From Bolinopsis microptera (lineage: Eukaryota > Ctenophora > Tentaculata > Lobata > Bolinopsidae), in the NCBI RefSeq assembly GCF_026151205.1, contig NC_087077.1, positions 6,100,483 to 6,164,482 of the forward strand: 64,000 nt of DNA, in the 5' to 3' direction. A program made the position numbers and the translations under genes. Below are positions 9,817 through 21,650 of the stretch, piece after piece. Within the stretch, counting starts at the first letter, position 1, and the number at the start of each line of letters is the position of its first letter. Below the pieces are notes generated by a model that saw only the letters and a program-made list of their open reading frames with translations, was not told the origin of the DNA and did no database searches.

Positions 9817-11527
9817 CTAGACTAAAGATAATCTATTCCTCGTCGCGGGCACTGGACTGGGGCTGTGACCACGCAGAACAACTCCTTCATTGTTGATTCT
9901 AGATATCCCTGAAGATATCAAGGAGGGTGATGTAGGATCAATGATTTTGAGGCTGGCACCACATTCCTGACGAAGTCTTGAGGTGCACTTAGATGACACA
10001 GATGGGCTGCATCTTGGTGACACTGAAGGACTTCTTACCCTATTGCAAATCTTCAAACTTGTAGGTGATCTATTGGATCTTATTCTTGCCACACTGACTG
10101 TGGGGTTATTTACAGGTCTAATCGTGTTGTTATAAACAATCGTAGAATCATGGTTATCTTCTGAATAACAGCATTTGAAAACATCACACATTAAAAATCG
10201 TTTCATTACGAAGTTTCGAAATCGTCTGTTTGTGATACCCAGAATTATGGAGTTACATGAAGCGTTTATGATATATAAATGCCCATTGATAATTTCGAGG
10301 GAGACAGGAGAAGTTTTGCCAATGGGCGGGAGAAGTATTCTGAGCATGTTAGGGAGGGATGTAACTACAAATGTCCCGCAAATGGCAAATACTGTGAAAA
10401 ACGCTCGTCTGTAGGACGAATTTGCGTGCCTTCTCGAGAGTTTTACAGCATAGTAAAACATGCAAAGGTTGGAGAGGATCGTCATGATAAATGGTATGAT
10501 CACAAGCAAGAACGTCATAAACATGACCCAACGTTTAACTTCAGGATCATCATGATAAATGATCAGACTAACGCATGTGGACAGCAGAGGGTCAAACTTC
10601 GCGCCAACATTGTATACAAAACTGAGGACAAGTATAGACAGAGGTAGGACCCAGGTGAGTGTAGTGAGAACGTACGCGTGGCAAGTGGTGAAGGTTGCAG
10701 CTCTTAGTGCCTGTCTTATAGTAAAGATACGGTGACAGGAAACCGAACATATGAGGAGGATCTCTGTAGCTGCAAAGGGGTGTCGTAGGTACGCAACTAT
10801 TCCACACACGGCTTTACCTGCGATTTGAGCAGTTGTTACTGAATGTTAATAGGGAGTATGGGTATTTAATTTCACCGAAGTAAATTTGGAATTGTTTAGA
10901 TATAGTAAAATACTTAGATTTTACAAATTCAATTTTCGTGCTAACCAATTTTGCAACTAGCTCATGATAGTGTCCAGAATAATATCATCCTAATTATTTT
11001 GTTCTGTGACATATAATAATACCTAGACACCACTGATTAGTGCACGAGTTCGAAACACAAATAGTCAGTGTGGTAGAAAGGGTCCAGGCTATGTCGACTA
11101 CAGCAATGTTCCTAAGAAAAATCAGCGAGACTTTGTCTAGGTTTATCGCGTTGAACTTTATTGAAGCGTAGAGAATGATAGAATTTCCAAACGTTCCTGA
11201 GTGTTTGTATCGAACTTCAAGTGACACAAAAATGATCATATCAGTACAATAGAGCGATTTTATTTATCAGCTTCTTAAATTTTATGAGATGATTTAATCA
11301 AAGTTTGGTGAAATTTATATTTGCTGATAGAGAAACAACAAATTCTTTAACAACTTTCTTGAGCGAAAGATAATGAATCACGCATTTTGATCACAAATCT
11401 TACCCAGGAATAGCATAACAAAGTCATACACAGTAAGAAGTACAAATGCTACCAATCCTACTGTGTTAAGAAGATCCTGATTTCCTTCTACTTCAGTGAC
11501 GTTCGTAGGAATGACCGAGTTGTTCAT
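9817..11527 (-). CDS. Class A G-protein-coupled receptor, 3 exons
   Basis: Exons on the minus strand are 11527-11404, 11196-11023 and 10817-9817, with phases 1 and 1 and normal GT-AG sites, giving 432 residues. The N-terminus (MNNSVIPTNVTEV) has two N-glycosylation sequons. TM1 contains GNSIIL; TM2 follows in exon 2. The TM3 cysteine is in KAVCG, and a candidate partner cysteine in the second extracellular loop is in STCVSL. The end of TM3 reads SCHRI, so the DRY motif is reduced to H-R-I. TM6 reads AICGTFVVTSLP without the usual tryptophan of CWxP. TM7 has NSIILGI in place of NPxxY. The Ser/Arg-rich tail of about 125 residues has repeated SPS motifs suited to phosphorylation. It is a plasma-membrane receptor; the ligand is unknown. 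The altered switches suggest unusual activation. Confidence 0.9.
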
Positions 11528-14500
11528 TATGCGCTACAATGAGCAAGGTCATTAGAACTTTAAGTTTAAACTATAGAAATCACTATAATTTATTCAATAT
11601 AGTAATAGTATATATACATCGCGCGTGCGATATAGGGCAAAATGACTGACTATAATAGAACATAAATATAATAAATTAATAAAGTAACCCACGAAAAACT
11701 GGACATTATCAAACAATGTTTGATCTCATTGTTTCATGTACATATTTCAATGTAAACGATCAGGATATAGGCACTTGCTGCATAGTGTGAGTTTTTGATT
11801 TTTCAACTGTAAGCATATACGACTAAAGTTTTAAAGGAGAGTTTGAAACGGAGAAAACGTGAGAGTATAACGTAAAATTCGCAAAAACATAACTTTACTG
11901 GCGGTGTCAAAACAGGGTAAGTTTCTATTCGGTACACAATATATTTACAAGTACAAACCCGGTCTATTAATATAAAAAACTACTTCAGCTTACAGGTTAT
12001 CCCACAAAAGGAGTAGACTTAGGCTACAATAGTAACCCAGAGAGCTGGAGATCGCAGTCTGATCGTGGATATTGAATATGAGAGTAAAAGATCAAATTGA
12101 TAACATAAATTTTAGTGGTAGTTTCAAAACAAAAATCTGGGCAAAATATCTTTTGGGAACACAATAGAATTACACGTAAAATTTTGGCCTAAAATTTCAA
12201 GGTTTATCAACTGAAATAGTGAGCAATTTATATAAAAATGGTAAACACAAAACAGTGATACTGCTGTAGCCGCCGTGTATCAATCATCATAATGTTAAAT
12301 TAGTACATGTGCCAACTGTTGTGCCTTGTATAGTTCATTAATAATATAACTATTAGTAAATTAGCTTTAACTTTCAAGCCGCAAAATTTGTGTGTTTGTA
12401 TAGTTTGTAGCGTGTTTGTTTGTTTAACGTCAGTTTAAGATGCTACACAGTACACTTAGCTACACGTTGCTAGATTGTATCTGATCGTTCTCGCAGGCTA
12501 TAAGTATATATGTCATATAGCCCGGCGAGCTGAAACATGCTCGCGGACTGTATCATCAGCGGTCTGAGAAATATCGGGCCCTTTTACTAGCGGGCTGCAC
12601 GGGCCCGCTGTAGCAAAAAGAGCCCGCTGGTGGATATACTAATTGATCTTCCGATTCGAATTCAAAACTCGGCGTCAATCTGCTAGCGGATTCATTGGAA
12701 CCAACTAGCAAATGTAATCATTATTATTACGCCATTAGGGCACCATCGGTTACCATCGGGTACACATTTCACAAGGGGAGTTTTAGAAGTCCCATCAATC
12801 GAATGGGGTCATTCAGCGACTGCAAGTGTGTCAGTCGATCGCTTCCTTTGTGACCAATTCAGACAGTCTAGAATGATGCTAAAGATGAATGGAAAAAGTC
12901 TGTTGGCGGTAGAGACTAGAGATACTCGATATTTTAGGCTTAGCGAACTAGCCCGAAGCTGACCCAAGAAAGATCACAGCAGATTTGCAAACGTGACAAA
13001 AGGATGAAGGCGATATTGTAAACCATCGTTTTAATATGAATGGTTTATAATACACCATCAAGGATACAAGTTTCGGTCGTGCTTACAGTTTTATTGTGCC
13101 AGAAATTAGAAGTTCATTGAAAGCATGCAACTAAATAGCCATCGATGTAGAGATTCATTAGTACCATGTATTCTTTATCATGCAACGAAATAAATCATTG
13201 TTGTCTAAAGTTCAAGTTTAGGCGTTGAATCAAGCATGGTAAATCGGAGTCTTACTGTACTATGAATTGGAAAGGACGCTGTTCACTTAAAAAATTTCTC
13301 GGTAAGTTGCAGTATTCCCCCTCTATAACGTGGGGTTTTCTTTTGGTAAGAATCAAATTTGCAATTGTCACACATCACGCATATGGTAAATTTGTGAGAC
13401 ATCTAATTATAACAATCTATGGCTTGACCGCGATGAATAGGCATCAAAGAATAAGCCTAGCCCTACCATGATTATATTACAATTATTTGTAAAAAACTAT
13501 TTTTTGGTCCAAACTCCAAAAATAGCCCAAAAAATAAGCCATCTCCAAAAATAAGCCATCTTTTACCTTTCTCTCAGGAGAAGGAAACTAGCGCTATATT
13601 GTTTTCTGGAGAATGTTCACCCCTGTTCTCACTTCTCAGGATAAGAAAACTGGTGCTCCAGTATTTTCAGAAGAAAGGAAGTGGTGCCTTCAGCAGAAAC
13701 ATTATCGGTTTTATCGGTTTTATCTAGACAAAACCAGAATCGTTATCTGTTTATCTAGATAAAAGATTTCATACCGATAATGAATAGCCTAGTCGTTTAC
13801 TTTGTAACGCTTAAGATCATTTAACTACAAATATAAAATAACATAATCGTAATGCTCAAATTTTGATTGACAAAATGTTTGTTTGACGTAAAATTTATGT
13901 GCTATTGATATATGTGCGAAAATTTGGGCAAGAGGGTCGCCCAATTTTTTGTTGCCCAAATCTCTGGGAACTAAGGTATACAAATCTTCGTGCAGAATTA
14001 TTTTATTTAAGTCGGTAAATAAGTTGTAGGTTTGAACCTTATTGACGAACTGTTACTGAGTTTATGATGAAATATCAAGCCTGATAATACCTAGATAATT
14101 GCTAAACAATTATCTGTTGATTATGAAGTAGAACTAGATAATGAAAACCCTAGTTTGCGTGCATGCGTGTTCTTTTTTGAAAGTCTTTACAAAATCAATT
14201 CAGCGGTATTGATTATATTCTTTAAACTTACTAGTATAACTATATAAAGGTAGTAAAATTGGAGGCGATATGTCATCATGCTGTACTCGGCCCTATTCTC
14301 TATATTATTATTTAAGGCTAATTTTTTAAATTTTTGGTGTGAACGTCCTAGATGCATTGATATAAAAGCGCCAGGACTCTTTTAAGTTCATTTTGAGTGA
14401 TTTCATTTTGTAGTGTAAAGTGCTTGCTCCGATCCCATGAGTAAATTCACCCTCAGAAGTCAAGTGATGGTATTTTTCGAAAGTTTGGATAAGCTAACAT

Positions 14501-15351
14501 TTGACGAACAATTTTAAATTATTGGTGCACCCTGCTGTATGATATGGAGAAAGTCTTTAAAATTATTTAACATTTAATCAGGATTTTACTGCACTACAAA
14601 CGGCCTGCAAGAGTGAACTTAAAAAACAAACATGCCCTACATTGTTACAGTCAGCACTCAGCAATGTATGGTATACAATTACAAGTATACAGATTACAGT
14701 AGTACCTTGCGACGCTGGTACAGTAACTTTAATTTTTAGGGTTTCTTTGGAACTGTCTTTGCGTTATATTTCTATTAATTGATTCCCACGAAGGCTGGAT
14801 GAGATTTGCTTCTGTTTTAGCTTCAGTTACCTATCAAGTCAACAAGGCTGGACTAAACTATATTGTATTGTCATCGGGCATTAACCTAACTGCTAGAAGT
14901 TTAAATAGTGTTAGCTATATATTATGGAAACTACATATTATATAACTATAATATTTATATACTACTACTACTACTTGTGTTGAGTATAAAAACATTAAAC
15001 ACGCCCAATATAAAATGCTGAAATGAAAAAAGCTGCAATTTTGTTTGACTCACTTAAAGTTAAATGCATCATAAGTCCTACTCCCCTTCAATAGTCGTTA
15101 ATCAAAATAATGATCATGTAAGTGGTCGCTAAATGATAATTAATTCTTGGAACATTAATGACTTCAACTGTTATGAACTTTTCAATCCGGTCCAGTAGTT
15201 GGATTTTTTTCAAAAAGACTTAATCATGTAGTCATTGACTTTTTCTTTTCAGGTTAAATGTAATGTCGAATACGATCCAAATTTCTACAACTAGCAAGTA
15301 TATGTTTCACACAAATAGTCATGTTTACCTGGAATAAGGAATGGACACTAT
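11528..15351. other. Long AT-rich stretch without a recognised gene
   Basis: About 3.8 kb. I see no coding exon with supporting motifs. It holds short repeats such as the TTATCGGTTTTATC runs near 13700 and TATCTAGATAA-type palindromes near 13730-13770. It also has a GC-richer island near 12480-12660 with inverted GCGGGCTGCACGGGCCCGC. A 69-codon open frame near 13262 is unsupported. Confidence 0.5.
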
Positions 15352-16038
15352 ATAAGACCTGTGATGGTGGGTAACACTACTATAGGTCTATCCAAATCTG
15401 CCAAATTCCTAGGAGTGACCCTCGACAGCAAGCTCAATTTCAATGAACATATCACCAATACCACCAAAAAGCTACGGCATCCCTTATACAATGTTAGAAG
15501 AGCAGTCGGCCCCACTTGGGGCATGAGCCCTAAAACATGCAAATGGATGTACACCGCTGTCATCAGACCTATTCTATCATACTGCTGTAGTGTATGGATT
15601 CGGGCAACCCAAACAGACACCAACGCGAGGAAGTTTAAACGAGTTCAGGCATTGGCATTGAGAATGATGTCTGGCGCCATGCCTAGTACTCCCTTCATCG
15701 CACTGAACCACCTCACTAACACTCCAGATATCATACTTTTCCTGAGAGGTGAAGCAGCAAAGGGCACAGCCATGCTTCAAGCCTATGGTAGCCCAACCTC
15801 CGAAACTATCGTCCCCAGAAAAGGTACCATCACAACTCACACCACTATCAACAAACAATTCATGGTAGACCTCAACATACCACCCAAAGCAGTGAGAGAC
15901 CTATCTATACCAACCTTGATGCTTGAACGACGCTTCATGGTCACCACTCCTGGAGCTGACAACATTGAATATAGAGGCTCACTCCAAAACACCATCGACA
16001 ACAACCCCAGTGAAACCATCACCTGCTACGTCCAAGAC
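15352..16038 (+). pseudogene. LINE fragment: RT thumb of I/Jockey-type ORF2
   Basis: An open plus-strand frame contains SAKFLGVTLDSKLNF, WGMSPKTCKWMYTAVIRP and YCCSVW, the usual blocks after the RT palm in LINEs that carry RNase H. It runs to NNPSETITCYV, where RNase H normally begins (consensus YTDGS). There the sequence breaks. The 5' break is near 15352, so the palm is missing. It is the first piece of a mosaic with the next feature. Confidence 0.8.
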
Positions 16039-16255
16039 ATCATCTTGGCAGAACTGCTGGATTGCACTCGGTCGCTCAAGAAAGGGAAGGCAGTGTCAGA
16101 TTTAGAAAACTTAATCCCGAACGACTTTCTTAAACTCTCTGGAAGGAATGTGCAATGATTCCCCACGGGATCCCTAAAACTTGCCCAGATAAAACTTAGA
16201 CAAAAAGGACTCCGGAGTTACTTCTCTCTGAAGAGCATGCTTGACCTTCGGTAAC
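16039..16255 (+). pseudogene. Internally deleted family A LINE piece
   Basis: Directly after the I-type thumb, the frame reads LLDCTRSLKKGKAV and ends NDFLKLSG, resembling the start of an RT domain (consensus 'LKxGKAxGxD...NExLK'). A stop follows at 16156, and then GSLKLAQIKLRQKGLRSYF, the post-palm block seen in family A at 76-990 and 19799-21177. About 700 bp of palm is missing between them. It is fused in frame to a different LINE type. Confidence 0.65.
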
Positions 16256-16367
16256 TCCCTGATGCAAAGATACACATGACGTTTTTCATAGGAAGCCAAA
16301 TTTAACACCCGTACGAAAGAACAGTTGTTAAACAAATCGAACAACAATCAGCGTGTCGAAAAGCTTA

Positions 16368-17745
16368 AGTTACAAATCGATTAAGGCTGAGTGAAGAAGA
16401 AATAAGCAGTTACATCACTGATTGTTGTCTTCTTTTTGTTGTTGGATAAAACGAGTTACATAACGAGTTTGACGAGTTATGTAACTCATGTTATCACACG
16501 ACAAGCAGTGATGTAAATATTTTTTCCGATGATCTACGAAATGATGCTAGTAAACGCAGCATTTACATTGAAAAATAATGACCGATAATATTACTACATA
16601 TAATATTCCAGAGTCTAACTTTCTAGAGGACCCATCCTTATCTTGTTTTGATAAGAAACTATATTACTGCAGTGAGAACTTGGTTTAATCAAATGTGCTT
16701 TGGTTATAATCATTTGGCTGTGGATTTACTGCGCTTGCATTGATAACCGTTTTTTCGTGATAAATGCTGATGTGACATCCTAAAGCTTGCAGTTTATTTT
16801 AGTTTATTTAGTTTATTTAGTTACCATGAATGAAATTAATCTGCTTTTCTGTATAGTTCATTGCTTCGTTAGATATCATACCTAGGTTAGTCCTAATTAC
16901 AACATTCATTCGGCATTAAACATTTTTTAAGATCAGGAGCTATCACACCCCTATTTACCTGTTAATCACATCCTAAATGTAGGACCCATGCAATAACCTA
17001 GTTATCACATGGGTAGTTACTAGTTATCACATGGGTAAGTTACATTATATCTATAATTTAATTTAATTTTAATCCTTATATTAGCGTAAACAAGAGTAAG
17101 AGAAAAACTTTTACATTACGGACATTACGAACAACTTTTACATTACGGACGTCGGACATTACATAATGGACATTTATACAATGATCATGGGAGAATACGA
17201 TTTATTGCCCGACAAAATTGTAGATGCTTCCAATCGTATACAACTTCTTGTGACTGTAGCTGAAGTGGAAAATTTCATGAGGCCGCGGTTTTCGTAAAAT
17301 TCTGAGTTTTAGTGTGTGAAATCCAGCCTCAAAGGTTTTAGAAATATACACGTAAAAAATGACCAAAAATGGCTGATTTCGGGTTTAAAATGCCTATATT
17401 TATAATATATAACTTCAAAAGTATCCGTAATTTTGAAATTATTTGTACAGGTTCGTAATTAGCTCGGTAAGACGAAACTTTTAGCACCAGATGTATACTA
17501 ACTTACTAACTACCTATGGCTATACTTTATCTTAAACAATTTTCTAGCTCGAAATTCTAAAAACTTTAATGCCAGATTTTACACCTTAAAACTCGGAATT
17601 TCAAAAAATACAGCTTTTTTCATGGCTACACTCACAAGAAGTTGTGTACGATTGGAAATATTTAAAATTTTGTTGCTAAAATCGTATTTCTTCTTCGCTC
17701 AGCCTTGATCGGCTTCATATTACTATTTGTAACTTGGGCATTTAA
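16368..17745. mobile_element. Old DNA element with degenerate inverted ends
   Basis: The left end (near 16368) reads GTTACAAATCGATTAAGGCTGAG and the right end (about 17690-17740) holds its reverse complement with a 14-bp insertion: CTCAGCCTTGATC and later ATTTGTAAC. Inside, 17210-17700 resembles the inner part of the TTAA foldback element at 5779-7407: shared TGTGACTGTAGCTGA/TGTGAGTGTAGCTGA, TCGTAATTAGCTCGGTAAGACGAA-like text and AAAATGCCTATA. No transposase. The duplicated CTAGTTATCACATGGGTA near 16995-17035 and TTTTACATTACGGAC near 17110-17150 are minor direct repeats inside. Confidence 0.55.
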
Positions 17746-17794
17746 TATCTATTACTCAGTCGAATCATCCTTTGAAGAGGTTAGAGGTACTACA

Positions 17795-17960
17795 GCGACA
17801 GACTAGACCAAATTGAAAAAAGGCTTTAAAAATTAGTCGCTCGCTTTTCCCAATATTTCACGATGCGTAGAACCTCAGCTCATTACAATTACATTTTGAA
17901 GATCATAGCGGGCGATCGATATCATTCTCGGTATCATTTGGGAATCGTTATACTTATTCA
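17795..17960 (+). pseudogene. Possible LINE C-terminal relic
   Basis: One plus-strand frame reads DRLDQIEKRL, a stop, then KLVARFSQYF and KIIAGDRYHSRYHLG. This resembles the 'RLExIQKRALRxI' block near the end of LINE ORF2 proteins. It is short and interrupted, so the call is tentative. Confidence 0.3.
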
Positions 17961-18595
17961 AGTTAATTCTAGATCATGTTTTGGAATACGAAAAAAACTA
18001 AATAGATATTAATCGAATTTGTTGCTCAATTTTTGAAATAATGTCACAAAATGTAAATCAATCAGATCAGTTGTCAAATAATACTTGCTTAAAATTATGG
18101 AAATGACGGAACAAACGAAAATTATAACTTATTATTCGGTTGGATATTCAATCATCTTCAACAGGGCTAATACTGATAGTGATATAGTGTTGAGTTATTA
18201 ATTGCCGAATTGGTGACAACCAGCTTGCAGGGTTAGTGACGTGTCACGTGATGACAGCTCGCCCTGTCTCCAACTACGTAATAAACGGTTCAGATCGAAT
18301 AGAGTCAAGCTTCAGAAAATAATTTGACTGAAAACAGCCTGTCTTACATTTATACAGGGTGGCCCACAAGTAACTGTCTAGTCACTAGTGTCTACCCACC
18401 ACCCTAGGCCTAACGTAATTCGTGTCAGAATTTCACAGCTAATGCGAGGGGGAGTAGAGAGGGTTTTCAAATGATAAAGGTTGATTATCGGGGACGGGGG
18501 CTATTTATCAGTGCTGACAAGCATGACTATTTACCCTCTATACTATCAACTATTGTCATACGTTGTAGACCTGCGCACGAGTACGCGGCTGTATC

Positions 18596-19798
18596 GTGGA
18601 TTTCGCCCGAGCGTGTTAAATCACTCTACAGTCGATCTTCTAGATTGTTCTAAAAAGGCCCCCGATGGTTGTAACCAACTTCAATCGATGTATTTTCGGA
18701 CGCTGATTCCGAATTACATAGGGTTAAAATGCTCTCCTGACGAGATATTGGCGAAAAACTGTATCGATCACGTGATATGACCGTATAAGGGGCTGCACGA
18801 CTCCCTGGGCCCCTAATAATGGGGGGGGGGGGCCTGGAAGTCGGCCTCCCGTATAAGGAAGTTAGTCTAATTTCCGAATGATGATTAATCACTTTACACT
18901 CGACTGTCACGTGACTTTTTAAACCCATTCTCTAGCTGGTTCTGAACGACTTTTCAAAACCCTAACCCTCTAATTTGATCCCAACCCTAACCCTAACCCA
19001 ATCCTTAACAAAAATGGGGGTTGATTCGGAATCAGCGTCCGAAAATACATCGATTGAAGTTAATTGGTTGCAACCATCAGGGTTGTAGCGCTATGCACTA
19101 CTGGGCCGCGCCGCGCATCTTCTCGCGACCATGTATGCAGATCAGCGAGTTGATTGAGGATGTCAACCCATCGAGATCGTTGCTCTGCGAAGCAGAGCAT
19201 GAACGATCGACGACGATGCGAAGCAAGAATGCTATTACGAATACTATTGCTACATGCTATTGCGAATGCTATTGCAAAGCAAGAATGCTATTGCTAGTTC
19301 GCGTGGCGCGTCGAAGCGGCGAAGTCCTTCAAATCGGCGAGATGCGAAGGATTGACATCGTGAATCAACCATCGGGGCCGGGCCCCTTTTAGAAAAATCT
19401 CGAAGATCGACTGTAGAGTGATTTAGCACGCTCGCTAATTTCTTGTTAGGGTTAGGGTTTTAGCATATGTTTTTGTTAAGGATTGGGTTAGGGTTAGGAT
19501 TGGGATCAGATTAGGGTTTCGAAAATTCGTTCAGAACCAGCTTGAGAACGGGTTTGGGGTTAAAAAAGTTACTAGTTACGTGACAGTCGAGTGTAGAGTG
19601 CGAGCGTACTAAATCACTCTACAGTCGATCGTCGAGATTGTTCTAAAAGGGCCCCCGACAGTTGAAACCAACTTCAATCGATGTATTTTCGGACGCTGAT
19701 TCCGAATCACCCCCATGACATATAGAGTTAAAATGCTCCCCTGACGAGATATAGGCGAAAAACTGTCTCGATCACGTGATATGACCGTATAAGCTTTG
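18596..19798. repeat. Complex repeat with telomere-like motifs (part 1)
   Basis: The block AATCACTCTACAGTCGATC ... GACCGTATAAG occurs at 18606-18787 and again at 19606-19798. Between them parts of the same unit appear inverted (19021-19082 and 19377-19440). Short runs of CCCTAA (18955-18995) and TTAGGG (19445-19515) are embedded in a conserved frame, AAGGATTGGGTTAGGG. The unit continues after a LINE insertion at 21455-21650. The arrangement is palindromic overall, as in foldback or subtelomere-like repeats. The small open frames here are non-coding. Confidence 0.75.
19083..19375. mobile_element. GC-rich short element inside the repeat
   Basis: The repeat text is interrupted between CAACCATCAGG and ATCGGGGCC by about 290 bp. 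The insert starts GTAGCGCTATGCACTACTGG and ends near GCGAAGGATTGACATCG. Its start recurs at 21959-22018 and, inverted, at 48690-48800; the end recurs in the last copy too. The interior has ATGCTATTGC short repeats. It may be a SINE or MITE; no polymerase III boxes were recognised. Confidence 0.55.
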
Positions 19799-21458
19799 TC
19801 CACCAGCTTTCACATGATCTCAACAACATCGAAGGAGTGAAAGTCCCTGTCCTAAATGATACAGATATAACTCATCTGCTATGGGCAGACGACCTTGTCC
19901 TTCTAGCCCTCAACAAACACAGTCTTCAACAAATGCTTGATGTCCTAAACAATTACTGCTCAGAATGGGGCCTGACAGTAAACATTGGAAAAACTTCAGT
20001 CCTTGTGTTTAACCCAACAGGAAGGCATCTGAAGGAAAGTCATGAGTTCAAACTGGGAGAACAACAGATCCCCTCCGGGAGAGAGTACTGTTACCTTGGC
20101 ATTACATTTACTCTGAGCGGATCACTTAAGCTAACACAACAAAAGCTGAGGCAAAAAGCATTAAGAAGTTATTTCTCTTTGAAAAGCTACATTGATACCC
20201 GCCACATCAGGAAATCTATACTGTTCAAGCTATATGATACACTTATTGTACCTGTGGTGTCGTATGGTTGCCAAGTGTGGCTGCCAAGCACAGCTCTGTT
20301 CCGCAACTTCCCCACAAACACGAGCATCACACCAGAAACAGGAAACGTGTGTACACTCATTGCCAGGGACCCTCTAGAGAACTTTCATCTGTCTCTTTTG
20401 AAATGGACCTTAGGGGTGAGGAAGTCAACATCCAATGCTGCGATATGGGGTGACACAGGCAGGCATCCACTAGGCATCACGCTATCAAAGCAAGTGTTTA
20501 ACTACAAAGAAAGACTTGAACAAATGGTTGTAGACGGTCGTGACTGCTTTGCAAGACACGCTTTCGAAGAGCAGGCGACCCTAAACCTGAGCTGGTTCTC
20601 CACTCTCGAGCAGATGCAAGAAACCATCGAGGCATCAGAGAGAAACCAAGGATTAAGACCAAGCCAGATTAGAAAGAGTTTGCAAAAGTGGTTTATAAAC
20701 TCATGGGAACAAGAAAGGACATCTAACAGAAAACTATCATTCTACAACTTAGTGAAGAGAAAGTTTGCTCAAGAGACGTATCTAGCCCTTGATCTTAAAC
20801 CTAACTGCTCAAAGAAGATCGCGCAATTCAGAAGCAGCTCCCACCGCTTTAACGTTGAAACTGGTCGCTACGGCAAAAAGCGGTTTAACATAAAACATCG
20901 GGCCTGCAGACATTGCTGCTCAAATGACGATGACTTGTTAGATCTTCTCTATGAGCTACCAGGGGCCTATCCAGTGATAGAAGATGAGCATCACATCCTC
21001 TACGAATGCCCCCTATACGAAGACCTACGCAAAAACCTGCATCAACGAACGAGGGACCTGTTAGTAATGAGAGAAGAACCGGGAGAAATCTTCGACGACT
21101 CAACAACTATTAGAGACATTGGACGGTTTTTAAATAAGGTCGATGAACGGAGGTTCCCGAAGAAAATTAATGAATGAATGTCGTGTTTTGTATATTTTGA
21201 TAAGTGTGTGGACATTGTATGATACTTTCTTTGTCATTGTTGAGTGCTCTTGGCTGAGTTTTTTCTGCATACGACTGTGCTATCTGTGCTTTATTCTTTT
21301 ACATGGCTATCTACTTTTACCACCTTGTTTGGTTATTTGTTACTTTGGGGTAGTTTTGAATATTAAACCTTCTATTCCTATATTGGTCAGACACGGCATC
21401 TGCCGTTTGACCCAATTTTGTTTAATTCCTGTTTAATTCCTGTTTAATTCCTGTTTAA
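19799..21458 (+). mobile_element. 5'-truncated LINE insertion (family A)
   Basis: The element begins inside the RT domain and ends with TTTAATTCCTG repeated about three times, a microsatellite-type 3' tail. It interrupts the host repeat precisely: the uninterrupted text CGTATAAGGAAGTTAG is present at 18852, while here CGTATAAG is followed by the LINE and GGAAGTTAG resumes after its tail. No target-site duplication is visible beyond the shared AAG. Truncated 5' ends are usual for target-primed reverse transcription. Confidence 0.85.
19801..21177 (+). CDS. LINE ORF2 C-terminal part (RT to Cys-His end), open frame
   Basis: The frame is open from the truncation point and has no start codon of its own. 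It begins HQLSHDLNN and then has LLWADDLVLLAL, the RT catalytic ADD motif. YLGITFTLSGSL, SYGCQVW and ATLNLSWF follow. It ends with a Cys-His cluster, CRHCC ... EDEHHILYECPLY, the usual zinc-binding end of this kind of ORF2. RT and zinc end serve target-primed reverse transcription in active copies. The endonuclease, the front half of RT and ORF1 are missing, so the protein cannot be functional. It lacks stops over 450 codons, so the insertion is fairly young. It is the reference copy for family A in this window. Confidence 0.85.
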   Translation, partial: HQLSHDLNNIEGVKVPVLNDTDITHLLWADDLVLLALNKHSLQQMLDVLNNYCSEWGLTVNIGKTSVLVFNPTGRHLKESHEFKLGEQQIPSGREYCYLGITFTLSGSLKLTQQKLRQKALRSYFSLKSYIDTRHIRKSILFKLYDTLIVPVVSYGCQVWLPSTALFRNFPTNTSITPETGNVCTLIARDPLENFHLSLLKWTLGVRKSTSNAAIWGDTGRHPLGITLSKQVFNYKERLEQMVVDGRDCFARHAFEEQATLNLSWFSTLEQMQETIEASERNQGLRPSQIRKSLQKWFINSWEQERTSNRKLSFYNLVKRKFAQETYLALDLKPNCSKKIAQFRSSSHRFNVETGRYGKKRFNIKHRACRHCCSNDDDLLDLLYELPGAYPVIEDEHHILYECPLYEDLRKNLHQRTRDLLVMREEPGEIFDDSTTIRDIGRFLNKVDERRFPKKINE

Positions 21459-21650
21459 GGAAGTTAGTCTAATTTCTCGTTAGGGTTAGGGTTTCAGTAT
21501 ATGCTTTTGTTAAGGATTGGGTTAGGGTTAGGGTTGGGATCAGATAAGAGGGTTAGGGTTTCGAATAGTCGTTCAGGACCAGCTAGAGAACGGGTTGAAA
21601 AAGTCACGTGACAGTCGAGTGTAGAGTGATTAATTATCATCCTGTTGAGT
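21455..21650. repeat. Complex repeat with telomere-like motifs (part 2)
   Basis: Continues the 18596-19798 repeat after the LINE: GGAAGTTAGTCTAATTTC, then TTAGGGTTAGGG at about 21480 and 21520, then GTCACGTGACAGTCGAGTG. It is the reverse complement of 18862-18965. Confidence 0.75.

Noticed and set aside
12480-12660. Possible gene or CpG island in a GC-richer patch
   Set aside because: Short, with inverted GCGGGC text, no open frame and no exon signals that hold together.
18930-19010. True telomere
   Set aside because: Only a few TTAGGG units, interspersed and in both orientations, with long sequence on each side.
18481-19392. Several 60-120 codon frames in the telomere-motif repeat
   Set aside because: They lie in repeated non-coding units and are not conserved between unit copies.
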